DNA of 64,000 nt. It comes from Drechmeria coniospora. Lineage: Eukaryota; Ascomycota; Sordariomycetes; Hypocreales; Ophiocordycipitaceae. The stretch lies in NCBI RefSeq assembly GCF_001625195.1, contig NC_054391.1:6397157-6461156 (forward strand), in the 5' to 3' direction. Every line of letters starts with the position of its first letter. The first letter of the stretch is position 1. Shown one piece after another: positions 33,836 to 45,200 of this stretch. Made by a program: the position numbers and the translations under genes. The notes under the pieces were generated by a model, which saw only the letters and a list, made by a program, of their open reading frames with translations, was not told the DNA's origin and ran no database searches.

Positions 33836-34773
33836 TTACGCACTCACCACGTGGCTGAACACTCTGGCAGCCAGTTGACTCAATAGCCTCGCTTTATCGT
33901 CCTGCGGAAGCTCCTACACCCAGTGTCAGCAGATGGTTGTGCCAGGTGCTATCGAAGACGTATGTCCTCCATCGTACCTGGAAGACGGCATATACGCTCT
34001 TTCCCTTGGCATCTCGGACGGCACCGAGCCTGTTGCCGGCGACGGCGCCAGCGACCAGGCCGGGAACGTTGGCGACTATGAAGCCAAGTGCGCCGCCGCT
34101 CAGGCCACCAACGACGCTCCAGAACTTGCTCGTGGGGCGATTTGTGCCGTCGTCCTCGGCGAGGCCCTCCTCGCGCATCATCTCCTCGAACACATCGCTG
34201 AATTGGGCGTTCTCGGTCTGGCGGCGATCGCCCTGGGGAGGACCACCGGAGCGGTTGGAGAAAAAGTTCCAGGCCCAGGAGAAGGCATTGGCGCCCCCGG
34301 ATCCAGGGCCGGCACCCTGTGTTGGTATCTCCTCGTCGGCGGTGTCGTCGTCGTACTCTGCGAAGGGGTCATCATCTGCCGGCGGCGTCGCCTTTGTGCT
34401 TTTGCGGCTGGAGCCTGGGAAGAGTTTGCGCTGTGCGTCGTATTCGCGCCGGCGGCCGGTGTCGGAGAGGGTGTAGTATGCGTCGTTGATGAGCTGGAAC
34501 TTGCGTGTGCGAGCAGGGCGTTCGGGAGAGTTGATGGGGACTCGATCGGGGTGAGATTTCAGCGCGGCGCTGGATGGTTGCGTTAGCGACCGGTGCGGGA
34601 GATACGTTTCCTCTTTGGACGTACCGCTTGTAGGCATCTCGAACCTGCTGTGCCGTCGCACTCTCTCCGATGTCGAGGATCGCATCTGGGCGGGGGGGGG
34701 AGGAGATCAGACGACTATCAGCAACGAAGGTCATGACAGGCTTACAGTAATCGGGCGGGGCGCCTGTCGCCAT
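33836..34773 (-). CDS. J-domain (DnaJ/Hsp40-type) protein
   Basis: A J-domain co-chaperone that would stimulate an Hsp70 ATPase. Four exons: 34746-34773, 34625-34685, 33978-34569, 33836-33913, giving 252 aa. The J domain is N-terminal: PPDYYAILDIGESATAQQVR, then YKRAALKSHPDRV with the diagnostic HPD at residues 36-38, then FQLINDAYYTLSDTGRRREY. It is followed by an acidic Ser/Pro linker, an aromatic patch FSWAWNFFSN, and a Gly/Ala/Val-rich hydrophobic stretch GGLSGGALGFIVANVPGLVA at about residues 185-210, which could be a membrane-embedded or buried helix. No zinc-finger or substrate domain of type A/B DnaJ is present. The final exon gives KARLLSQLAARVFSHVVSA. The J domain is certain; partner and location are not known. 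Confidence 0.93.
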
Positions 34774-35989
34774 CGTGAACGACGGCCTAGATTATTTTAC
34801 GATAGGTAGTTGCGTACTATCGCTGATTCGTAGGTGCAGTTCGCAGAATGCAAGAGTATAATGTTGGACAACTTGAATCCTAGTAAAAGAACATGAGCGT
34901 GTGGAAGCGGGATCGGCTGACAACGTCATCGTTACTCAGAGTGGGCCCTGCACCACGCTTGCCAATCTGAGATCCAGATCTACCAGGAACAAATTCCACC
35001 GCCGACACCAGATATCACACACTCCCAATACATGAAAATACTGCGTCCCGTATACCATGGCGTGTCTTTGACGCCTTGTCCTTCCCATGAGTTCTGTCTT
35101 GGTTGCTGCTCAACTTCATTTCAACTAGGTGTACATATGGCAATGATCACAAGACCAAGCCGAAACAATTGCATCATTGCGGCAGTCACGTGTCGCCCAT
35201 GAAGAATGTATTATACCCTTAGCTATAGTTATCCGTACAATAGTAAATCATAACAAACCGCAGACGTTATTATTATTGTTTGCCTCGATGCTGACATAGA
35301 CATCGTCAATTGTGTCGAGTCGAGTACGGAGAAGATACTGTCCTGTAGGGTAGCGGCCGGCCACCACAATTCGCATGACTAATCGAGCCGACTTTTGTGG
35401 GCCCTTTCGGTCGAAATAAAACTTTTGTCGTCCAGCAGCAGCGAAGCTTTTTCCTTTTCTCTTTTCTTCTTCGTGCGGCTGGCATAACATGAAAATTTAT
35501 CCCGTGTTGCTCGAATCCCGTCTCCAATGGATACACATCGCAGCGTCAGTTATGCCCCAGATCAATACCCAATTGCAACCTGGACTTTTCACTACATGGC
35601 GTTTGTGTCTGTCGCACTTCTGCCGCGGTGAAGAGACCGGACATTTTCGCGCCTCGTTGAATCGAGCACAACGTGGAGGAGACAAACGGAGATGCCAAGC
35701 TCTGCCGCTTTCATGTTGCTTCCATCTCGCGATAGCACGCCGGGGCTGCCGGAGCATGTATACCGTCGTGAATCATACTGTCTACTGGCGCGTGCGCAAC
35801 GTCCACTCGTAGCAATCAATGCCAGCCCAACTCCATCGCTAGCCGCTCGCCCGGGCAACCGCTCTCGTGCTTGGTCGCAACGGCCGTCGTCTGCGTCCAA
35901 TGCTGCGTAGTATCGTATACTTGGGTGGTTTAGAACGAGTATCGGCCGCCTCGGCCGCCTCGGCCGCCCCGTGGCAAGACTCTTGCTCT
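34774..35989. other. Intergenic, 1.2 kb
   Basis: It holds the J-protein promoter and the 3' region of the thioredoxin-PITH gene. An 80-codon minus-strand frame at 35248-35490 is not recognised and is not called. A CGGCCGCCT triple repeat lies at about 35942-35968. Confidence 0.5.
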
Positions 35990-37177
35990 CTATTCGTCCT
36001 CGCCAACCTTTTGCAGCTTGCCCATCTCTCGCCGGGCGCCGGCCTCGCCAACGAGCCGAAGGCGATCGAGGCGGACTGCCTGTGCACCGTCGCTGCCCTT
36101 TTGGACGTACACGATGAGCGTTGTCGTCTTCTGGAACTTGACAAAGCGGAGGCCGATATTGGCGGTGCCATCGGCGTTCCAATCCGTCGGCTGCAACGTG
36201 ATGACCTGGGTGGGCTCCGAATCGTCCGCCTCGCCAAAATCCATGTTTTGCGGGCGGTTGATGTACAGGTGAACAACCTCGGGCCTCGATACGTCGTCCT
36301 GGCCTGCGGGAGGAATCGACGTGAGCTGTGCGGCAAAGTCAGCAGTCCATCCTCACCCACACCCTTGCGGCGCCCGAGGGCCTGCTCCCTACCTGCAGCG
36401 TGTGGAGCTTGACGGAACCCTGGAAGGGAATGAAGAGAAGGAGCTGATCGTCGGCTCCGCTCTGCACCCAATCCTTCTTCTCGGCCGAGTCCTTGGCCCT
36501 GACGAGAGCGCTGGGTTTGGACGTTTCAAACAGGACCTTGACGGGACCGGCATCTTCGTCGGCGTTGAGAAGCTCGCAGTTGCGGACCTCTACCTGGTCC
36601 GAGATGTCCATGTACCCTCTGGGGAGCTCGGCACCCTTCCACGGCTCGCCACTGCCGTTGCCGCCGACGCCGCCGACGCCGCCGACGCCGCCGCCGAGGG
36701 ACTTGACTTCGGCGACGAGTTCCTGAACGACATTCTGCAGCTCACTGGGGTTGGCTCCCTGGATCCCCTTCATCATCTTGCCATCGCGGAAGAGGAGGAA
36801 AGTCGGGAGGGCGGAGATCTGGTACTCGGACGCGATGTCCTTGTTGCTGTCGGTATTGACCTTGACAAAAGCCACGCCAGGGCGAGAGAGGGTGTCGGCG
36901 AGCGATTCGAAGAGGGGAGCAATCTGCTTGCAAGGACCGCACCAGTCGGCATAGACTGGGGGGGATGGGCGTCAGCCTGTGCAGAGTCGCCATGCGAGGC
37001 GCCGTTGCGCAGGAGCATCTCGAGAATGAGTGGCCCTACTCATCGCGCAGCATGGCGGGGCCGGGGGGGGGGGGGGGAGGGGGCGGGCGTCTCACAGTCG
37101 GCAACGACGATTTTGGAGGACTGAAGAGTCTTGGTAAACTGCTCCTTGGAGCTGATGGTAATGAGGGACTTTGCCAT
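35990..37177 (-). CDS. txl1: Thioredoxin-like protein with PITH domain (TXNL1/Txl1 type)
   Basis: Two-domain redox protein; in other eukaryotes TXNL1 associates with the 26S proteasome. Three exons: 37096-37177, 36393-36955, 35990-36325, giving 326 aa. The thioredoxin domain spans residues 1-108, with active site [20 protein letters not shown] (CGPC at 33-36) and the cis-Pro region SALPTFLLFRDGKMMKGIQG. A Gly-rich hinge made of VGG repeats comes next. The PITH domain starts about residue 145 (YMDISDQVEVRNCELLNADE) and runs through FIPFQGSVKLHTLQ, RPEVVHLYINRPQNMDF and FVKFQKTTTLIVYVQ to the C-terminus. Exon 3 begins LTSIPPAGQDD. The first intron carries a G15 run (37063-37077). Domain order and length match the family exactly. 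Confidence 0.95.
37063..37077 (+). repeat. G15 homopolymer in txl1 intron 1
   Basis: Fifteen consecutive G on the + strand (C on the coding strand) inside the 140-nt intron 36956-37095. Confidence 0.8.
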
Positions 37178-39103
37178 GGCTTCGGAACCTGCACCCCGCG
37201 AGGACTGGATGTGATGCAGCGAACGTGCAGAAGTGAGGATGGTTCAGCACTGGCGCTTCCGCGAGAAGAGGGAGGAGGGGCTGCGGGGCAGCGCCACTGA
37301 TGGTTGTACCTGCGGAGAGCAAGCACTGTAATCATGCTCGGACTTGTATGGAGTAGCACGGAGCAGCACAGAGTAGCACGGAGTTCAGGTACTACCGAAC
37401 TAACAGGAGACGTACGGAGTACAAGTAAGTAGGGGAATGAACATGGCATACGCGTACTACTGTAATTAACACCTCGAGGTACTCCGTACTCGGTACTCGT
37501 AATGGCAAATTTGGACTGCCATCCCGCCTACTAGGTGCGGTTACGTGTGGGTGTATGCTAGATGTATGCTTGCTTACGCCCTTCAGGTCCAGAAGAAGGC
37601 ACCAGAGCACCACGGCACCTAGTACTAACACGCCTACGGCAGGTACCGCGCTCTTAGCATGACCAACCCTGCCGTTCCTGGCAGCTGAAATTGGTTTCCA
37701 CCCCAAACATACCTAGTACTTATTATAAGCAGTCAACCAGGCATGCCGAATTGGACAACGAATACGATGGCCTTTACCTGGAGCCCAGTATGAAGCGTAT
37801 GCACACCTACAGTAGTCGTAGGACGTATAGGAGCCAAATGAGCCGTAGGTGGGAACGATATGCCTATTCATTGTGAGGAAATAAGTACTAGTTGTATTAG
37901 GTATTCCGGAGCGATACTTGGTATTATAACGTACTTATTGTACTCCGTACGTACTGGTACTTCGCTACGGCACCTGAAGTAAATAAGAACTTGCTGCACG
38001 GAGTAAGTACTCCGTACTTATTATTTGGTCAATACTCCGTACTCCGTACTGTACAGTACGAAGTAATTATTACTTACTGAAGTAATTACTTACTTACCTA
38101 GGTAAATACTTGGTAATTAATTATTACTTGAGGTAGTATTCTTACGGACTTACTTGTACAGAGTACGTACAGTACTACACCTACTCCGTACTTACAATAG
38201 TCATACCGAATACATGTATCCGTACAGTAAACTTACAAGCCGCCAACCATTACTTGCACAGCAGGGACGGGACGGTGGTAGAGAATCTGCAGATAAGCAC
38301 CCTCGTGGGCAGAATCGGCGCGCTGACACTCTTCCCACCCGCATCGTCGAAAGGCTGACAATAGAAATGAGACTGGACAGCACTGGCTTCCGGGGCAGAG
38401 TACCCGATATTGGTATCCAGTACTCCGTATCTAGTCGTCGTATCCACGTGCATCGCCCGCAGTCGTGCTCACAATCTTACTTGTCCCCCGTACTCTGCAC
38501 GTCGAGGAACTGATACATGCAAGTACCGTGCTATTACTCGTATCCGCACTCAGTTGGTCATCACACACGGGTCCATCTCACCTTGCCCACCCGTATAAGG
38601 AGTACCTCCCTGCTACCTACTACCTAATACGATCACCCACACAGTAGGTAGGTAGGTAGGTATCCGGTACTACCTACTACCTACGGCTTAACCGATATTG
38701 ATTGCCCTAGGTTCACCTTGCACAGGCCCTCCTCCTTCTGCCGGCTCGTCTTGTCCACCATCGACCAGCTCCCCTTTGCCCTTCGCCGTCGGTGTTCGCC
38801 AAGGGAGCGAGCCGCGTGCAAAGGCCGACCCTACCGGTAGCTGGACTCTCTGCCATGGCCCTGGCACCGGTCACGCTTGCAACCAGAGCCAGAACCAAGC
38901 CGGGGCGAGTGACTTCGCCTGCATGGTTCTCCACGGCAACGAGTCACTGCTAGCATCGGGGTGATGCGCACCCTGGGCCTAATGCTATTCTTGGCTTGCG
39001 GAGGCCAGGTTCAAGGTTGCTTCTTCTGCGAGCACCCGCACCGCCCGAGCAGCTTCGGCTTCCCACCTTGGCACCTCCCCGAATCCAGCCGAAAAGCGAG
39101 AAG
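37178..39103. other. 1.9 kb intergenic region with dense GTAC motifs
   Basis: The txl1 promoter adjoins from the left. From about 37320 to 38700 the DNA is a strong example of the GTAC vocabulary: TACTCCGTACTCCGTACTGTACAG near 38030, repeated TTACTTACTT/AAGTAATTA, and a GTAG tetranucleotide array at about 38644-38662. No gene is supported. Confidence 0.65.
38644..38662 (+). repeat. GTAG tetranucleotide array
   Basis: About five GTAG units in tandem, followed by TACCTACTACCTAC strings. Confidence 0.75.
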
Positions 39104-40546
39104 ATGCCTCGGGCCTCTCTGGACGGGCGAGGTCGCAAAGCGTTGGACAGCTTGCAGGAGGAGAGATGCAAGATGATGCAGCCGCGAAAGACACACGCCG
39201 ACAATCTTCGGGAAGCCTCGCCGCCCAAGACGAACCCGTGGCAGCGCATCAAGGTCGTACCCCCGGAGCGCGACGAGCCGGCAGCGCCTTTGAGCGGGCC
39301 GAAAACGCCGAGCTCCGAGACCGAAGCGAGCGAGGAGACGGTCGAGACGGCGGAGCTGGGGCCGGAATCGCCAACGGCAACTAGTTTGCGCCACGAGGAG
39401 CTTCGAGACGAGGGGCCGCCGCCCCGCGGAGAGGTGAACTCGACGGGAAAGGCGCCCACCTCAGCATGTCTTTGGGAAGAGTCGCCGCGGCGGATTCGAG
39501 CCGGGGTTGAATTTGGAGTGGGAGTCGGCGCTGGCGCCGGAGAAAGGCATGGCAACAGTATCAGGGCCCATCTCTTTCGCCCGTTCGCTGACCTCTGATG
39601 GCAGCATTTGGAACCACCCGTTTGGATCGGACGTCGTGGTGCACACGAACCACGGGACCTATTTTCTGCACCGCAGCATTCTCGCCAGCAACTCGGCCTG
39701 GTTTCGGGAGCGGTTGCCGGCCCCATCTTCGGTACGGCCGACGCGTGGCCCCATGGAACAGTTCGCGAGACTCGCTGACGCCAGCCTGAAACAGGACGGT
39801 GCCCCCGTCGAGGTTTCCATCCAGGACGACGGACCGCTCACTTCACACTGTCTCAAGTTCTTCTACACCGGGAGTGCGTGCGAAGGGCGATCCCCGATGC
39901 CCACGGTGACCGCCATGCTGACGGGCGCTACGTAGAGATGGACGCGTGCGAACCCGCGACCGACAGGCCGCAGGACATCACCTACGTGCCCTTGTGCGCC
40001 CTGCATTACATACACGCCGTGGGATTGCAGGCGACGTCGATAGCGGCCCACGTCACCCGCATCCTGAACCGGTCCTCCAAGAGCTGGGGACAGCACCTCG
40101 AAGTCTTCTGCAAACGCCACCTCCTCGGCCCCGAACAAGGTTGGCAGTTTGCCTTCCACCTGGGGAATGCTCTCGATGCCGCCTTCGGACACCCCGACCG
40201 CGATGCCCTCGGGCCCCTGCGACTGGCGCTGGCCGGTTTCCTGGATGCCGTGATGCCCCTGATTGCGAGGCAGCCGAATGTGATCAACCTGCTGTCGACA
40301 CCCACGTGGAAGCGCTTCTCACCCGAAATCACCGACGAAATTGCCGAATTCCGACGGCGGCGAGGATACTACCGTTGGTCGGATGGCGTACTGCCGGACG
40401 AGGAAGCCATCGGGGCCATCTGGCGGAGATGCGAGGACGCTGGAGGCATTCACGATCCGCTGGCCTTTCGAATGACGCAGATTCGCCTCGTCGACGGCGA
40501 CGAACCAAGCCAAGGGCAGGCAGGTGCTCCACTCGGAGACGCGTAG
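39104..40546 (+). CDS. BTB/POZ-domain protein
   Basis: A BTB/POZ protein; in fungi this class usually mediates dimerisation or recruits Cul3 ligases. The secure part is exon 39480-39873 spliced to 39936-40546. It carries the BTB start GSDVVVHTNHGTYFLHRSIL and NSAWFRERLP, then SHCLKFFYTG joined to KMDACEP, then DITYVPLCALHYIHAVGLQA and a helical C-terminal part. The 62-nt intron 39874-39935 is needed for frame. A GC3-rich frame 39104-39433 (starting MPRASLDGRGRKALD) looks coding and can join in phase by a GTGAAC donor to an acceptor at 39479, giving 444 aa, but acceptors at 39500, 39518 or 39524 also keep phase. Alternatively translation starts at the ATG at 39549. BTB identity is good; the N-terminus is uncertain. 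Confidence 0.68.
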
Positions 40547-40945
40547 GGCTCCGCACAGGCTCGGCGTCTCCTTGACGGGACTCGGGGCGAAAGGACGGAT
40601 GTTGGGAGGGAAGTTGGGACAGAGGTTAGGACGGAGCAATGGTCGACTCCATTTTGGACTCGGCGCTCGGCGTGATTTTTTTTTTTTACACTACTCAACA
40701 TGTCTTATATAGCGTGGTGCAAGTGCAGGTTGCGAGGGCAATAACGATGGAAACATTTGATGGAATTATGGCCAAGATTCCCGATATGTCAAGGACGGGG
40801 GCGCACTGAAAGGTGACATGTACAAGCGCTGCACAGCAGCAAAGCAAGGCTAGCCGAACTCGTCCCACATTCGCGGTCCCTAATCCCCCCTCTCAGCGCG
40901 GAACTCGTGTGATTTCATGTCCACATTTACACATTATTGGTGTGA
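40547..40945. other. Convergent 3' region
   Basis: 399 bases between the BTB gene and the Pro/Arg-rich gene. It contains a T10 run at about 40677-40688. No gene. Confidence 0.6.
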
Positions 40946-41543
40946 TTATCGGTCACGCTGCTCGCGCGTCCGGTAATGATCGTCAATGCTGACGGTGATG
41001 CGGTCTCTCTCGTCCTCGACGAGCCTCCTCCGGGGCGGAACATGCTCCAGTCTCCTCGGCGCCTCGACGTAGCGGTAGGTGTCGTATCTGGGCTCGACGC
41101 GAACGGGGACGGGAACGGGAACGGGAACGAAGCGCTCGCGCTCGACGTATACCTCCCGGTCGTGATCTGTGCTGCGGCGATGACTCCTGCTCCGGGAGCG
41201 GCTCGACTTGCAGGAGTGATCCGAGGGCTCGACGTCGACGGCGATGACCTCGATCGGCGGCTCCGGTGGCGGCAGCGCAGGGAGGGCAGGAGGCGGAGGG
41301 GGCGTCGGGCACGGCGCGGGCACGGGCTCGACAATGATGGGGCAAGGAGGAGGAGGATTCGGAGGAGATTCCTTGCACGGCGGCGGGATGACGCGGGTGA
41401 TGCGGCGACGGGTGAGGTACGTGTCCGGCTCGGGGTGTTGGAGGTAGAGGCGCTTCTTGGAAGGGCCCTTGTATTCCTTGCTTCCTGATGCGACCGTCAG
41501 CGGTGGCCATGGTGGGTGAGCTCGGCATCGTGGACGAACCCAT
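40946..41543 (-). CDS. Proline- and arginine/serine-rich hypothetical protein, 180 aa
   Basis: I do not recognise a named family. The model has two exons, 41540-41543 (just ATGG) and 40946-41484, joined by a 55-nt intron with donor GTTCGT, branch site GCTGAC and acceptor CATCAG. The predicted start is MGSKEYKGPSKKRLYLQHPE, which flows into DTYLTRRRITRVIPPPC. A proline-rich middle with Cys-Pro pairs follows, then an RS-like segment (SSRSRSRSHRRS) and a VYVERERFVPVPVPVPVRVE stretch. The end is charged (EDERDRITVSIDDHYRTREQ). The ATG has a good context (CACCATGG). Without the intron the ATG frame runs into a different, implausible reading. It is probably disordered, possibly cytoskeletal or RNA-associated; I cannot say which. 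Confidence 0.66.
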
Positions 41544-42794
41544 GGTGACGTCGGGCACGTTCCTGGCACGATGGGAAGCGCAGCGGATGCAGAGCTCCCG
41601 AGAAGAAACGCCGCGTTCGCGTTGGAGGGAAGCGGAGACGGGGTGAGGAGGAGGAGGAGGACGGAGGACGAGCGATGGGCGTGTATTACAAGTATGTATA
41701 TCCTCGAAGCAGGATCAGGTTCTGGAGGGGAGACGTCATCATGTGAGCTCTGCCTTGGCGGCCTGCACAGCCTTGGCGGAGTGGTCCGATGACGTGAGCG
41801 TCAGCGCCCAAGGCGGCCAGTTGGGCGTTTCGTGCGACGACTTGCATGTAAGTACTTATGCATGTGCCTAAGTACAGTAATAGTTGTACAGTAATAGTTG
41901 TACATGTACTCCGTACTCCGTACAATCCTACTCTGTAGTGGTAAGTCCTTGCATGTAAATACCCCTGCCGTGCGCTGGGCACCTCCTCCGTACAGCAATA
42001 GTTGTGTTTGCACCTAGCTGTGCACATCAGTATTAATACTTGTACAGTAAGTACATGCATGTACGGAGTACAAGTACATGTAAGTAAGTACTGTACGGGA
42101 CGGAGTACTCGAGTACAAATGCCCACACGGTCGTAAGTACGGAGTAAGTAATACCTACTTACTTACAATATGCAGTATTAGGTGTCCTTTTGCAGTTCGT
42201 GATGTGCACAAGCGGGCACAGCTCATGATGCGCCCGCTTTCCGCGCACCATGTTCGAGGAAGACAGTTCCAAAGGTGCTCGAAAGTGCTCCTGTTCCGCT
42301 CCGTATGTCGCCCACGATTCGCCGGCTTCGGAGCGAGAAAAATCCTGGTTGGGATGCTTCGTCACGGGCAATAGTGGCAACGATTGTTCCTGGGTGATGC
42401 TGTTGAGACCCAACTTCGAGTCAATCTACCCCCGGGTCATTCGAACCTCATTTCGGTGCTGGCATTCCGTGCAAGTACTTACAGTACTCGAACTGTGACG
42501 TATGTACTCCGTATTGCATACGCGATACCAAAGGTATGGGCACTTCGTCACGAGTACAGCGTATGACTTCGGTGCACTACTCCGTAAGTATTCCGTACGT
42601 GTACCAGCGCACTGGGTAACTTTGTACACGACAGCAGTACTCCAACGTGCCGTGCCGTACACGCAAGCACACATCCATCCGGATGTAACGGCTGCTTCCG
42701 CATGCCGTAGCGCCGCACTGAAGCCCTCCAGGAGGCGGTCCCGTGGGTCTTGTTGTCCGTTAGGGCGCGTAACCGGCTAGTAAGCCTCCGAACC

Positions 42795-42816
42795 TTTTTT
42801 TTTTTTTTTTTTTTTT
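42795..42816 (+). repeat. T22 homopolymer
   Basis: Twenty-two consecutive T within the gene-poor block; there is no adjacent gene to link it to and no visible target-site duplication. Confidence 0.85.
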
Positions 42817-43906
42817 ACATACCACGCGGCCACCAGGTTCCTACCTGTAATATGACAAATTTCTTGAAGCTTTCGTTTCGGGTGCCCAACTTCCGTCCGC
42901 ATTGCAAAGTACCACTCCCTACCTACGTACTATTACGATTACGTAGTACATGTACGTACGGAAGATGTCACACGTTGTCCATGTACGTATACGCGCAAGT
43001 ACATGCACGTAGGGTACATCCATGCATGGAATAACAAAGTCGAGTAAAAGCACTTGCGCGTTCGGTACTCCGGAACACTTGGTAATTACTCCGCAAGTGT
43101 ACATCAGCAGTGCACCTGTGTGCATCCATGTTGCAGTCCCGTGCGTTGCATCTCTCGAGGGCCATGGATCCTAGCAAGCATCGCTCATGGTACGCCTGAT
43201 CGCGGAACGAGGGTGGGGGGGAAAGTTGGCAAGCGGTCCAGACTGTCTAAAAATAGCCCGCTATACTTATGGAGGGCTGGAGAACGCGTACTTGTACTTA
43301 AAAGTACGGAGTAAGTAGAATGACATTCAGATCTCTGAAAGCATTCACGCCTCGAAGCGAACTCACCCGACACACGTGGTTGCCAGGTTCCAAGGGGGTT
43401 TCGTCTCGTGCAGTGCATCGCAGTGAGAGAATGCCAAGCTTGGCTGAGATTGGCCCTGGTGGTGCGTTCGAGTCTGCTGATGAAGTATGCGCCGTACCGG
43501 TGACGATGCTGAAGCAAAGAACTGGACGCATGCTGATTCTGACTCACGCTGGTTCGCAGTTCCAAGGATTCATGCCCGAGCTGCGTCAACGCTGGCTCGC
43601 AGTGCAACGGATCCCTGTCTGAGAGGCGTCAACCGCGTTTGGCCTTGGACCATTAAGCGAGCTATGATGGCGCCAGGTGAGAGTCAACCGTTGCCTCTGT
43701 TGAGGCACCAAGTATTATGTGACGGTGTAGTTGTAGTCGTAGGTGTTTTCCTTACGGAGACAGAGTACATGCAAGTACGTCCAGGAAGTACCCATGGCTT
43801 CTACATGGTATTAATACTGGTGCAATGCCCAAGTGCGTGGGAAGGCACAGCACTGGAACGCCTACTGGCAAGTACAGCACAGTACAGTACGCGTACGTGA
43901 AGAAAG

Positions 43907-43921
43907 CCCCCCCCCCCCCCC
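43907..43921 (+). repeat. C15 homopolymer
   Basis: Fifteen consecutive C in the gene-poor block, just right of a GTACAGTACGCGTACGTGAA string. Confidence 0.85.
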
Positions 43922-44029
43922 AGGCGAGGTCGACAAGGGCACTGTGGCGCTCAACGCATGGGCAATCGTCCGTAAATGCCGACGAGTACAGAGAATCAAG
44001 TACGGAGCACTAATGCTATTACTTGCTAC

Positions 44030-44045
44030 TACTCCGTACGGAGTA
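44030..44045. repeat. Perfect 16-bp palindrome TACTCCGTACGGAGTA
   Basis: Both halves of the dispersed motif meet head to head at a central GTAC. Another GTACGGAGTA copy follows within 12 bases. Confidence 0.9.
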
Positions 44046-45184
44046 CTGAGTACGGAGTAACAAGGTACCTAACCCAGGATGAGAAACGGTGGACACGTGG
44101 GAACAGCCAGAGGAAGAATTACAGAACTTCCAGACACTGCCCCACTCCCTCCGCCCCCAGCCTCGAAAAAGCAGAAGGAAATCGGATGGAAATAGGTACT
44201 CCGGACATGATAGTGAGAAATATATGCCATGTATTATTTACCTGTGCAGTACTACTACGAGGTACGCGAAGAAGAAAAAATCAAAAGAGTGGCCGGGCTG
44301 GCGCGTTCGGGTCACCCAGTCAAGTGGCGCAGTGCCCGTACTTGTCAGTACCTTAGTACTTAGGTACGACTTGCAACTACCTACAGTAGAAGTCGTGCTG
44401 CAAATACTCCGAACTGGTAGGGTCTCATGGTAAGTACCACGGCAGCACAAGAACACACTTCTTTATTGTACTCGCATGTACGGAGCACGCCGCCGAATCA
44501 GCAGCACCACCTGCAGAAGAAATGTGCTTTGATGAGCCGTCTGCCAGCCACCCACCCCCGTCAGCTTCAACATGCGGCTGAATGCTAGGCAGGCATTGAT
44601 CATCTCGACGGATACGGATTGGAGGACCCCCTTGCCTCGCGTATGAGCAGGGTTGCAAATCGACCGCCAACGCATGACGCGCGCTTGGCGAAGCTTTATT
44701 TCATTCACGAGTTCATCATCGTCCAGTGAAACAGCACTGAAGCAAGGATCGATCGCTCGTTTGATCGAGATGGAGAATCGAGCCGGAATGAGCGCGCCCG
44801 ACTCGGAGCGAAGCGATGCAGCGACGCACACGGAGTAGACGCGGAGCTCGGCAAGACGGGTTATTGCCGTCGAGAGTTGGTATCCGTCTCGCATCTCCTA
44901 CCACCACCAACGTAGCGCAGCATGGCCGACGATGAGGTAATCGACGTCGATGTGCCGAAACCAATATAGCACTGCCGTAGTATCATTGCACCGCAGCATT
45001 GGCGCGCCATACCACTACCGGTGCTCCGTACATGCCCTGCACACTCATACTCGTGCACGAGCACAAGTCAAACACCCCACCTCGAAATCTCCTCGTCCAA
45101 CCCCTATTCGTACATGCACCACGGAGTGCGTACTTAGGTACTAGGTAGGCAGGTATTATTACTGATAATGCGTCACGTTGCTTG

Positions 45185-45200
45185 TACGGAGTACTCCGTA
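45185..45200. repeat. Perfect 16-bp palindrome TACGGAGTACTCCGTA (CGG-N6-CCG)
   Basis: The two half motifs meet in the opposite orientation to the 44030 copy, so CGG and CCG triplets face inward with a six-base spacer. That is the geometry recognised by some Zn2Cys6 dimers. Confidence 0.9.

Noticed and set aside
37320..38700. Possible telomere-like or centromere-like repeat
   Set aside because: The short words are not tandem TTAGGG-type repeats and there is no strong AT-rich core; the same words occur in many other gaps.
41471..41490. Apparent +1 frameshift in the Pro/Arg-rich gene
   Set aside because: The two frames are reconciled by a 55-nt GT-AG intron with a good branch site, so no frameshift or pseudogene is needed.
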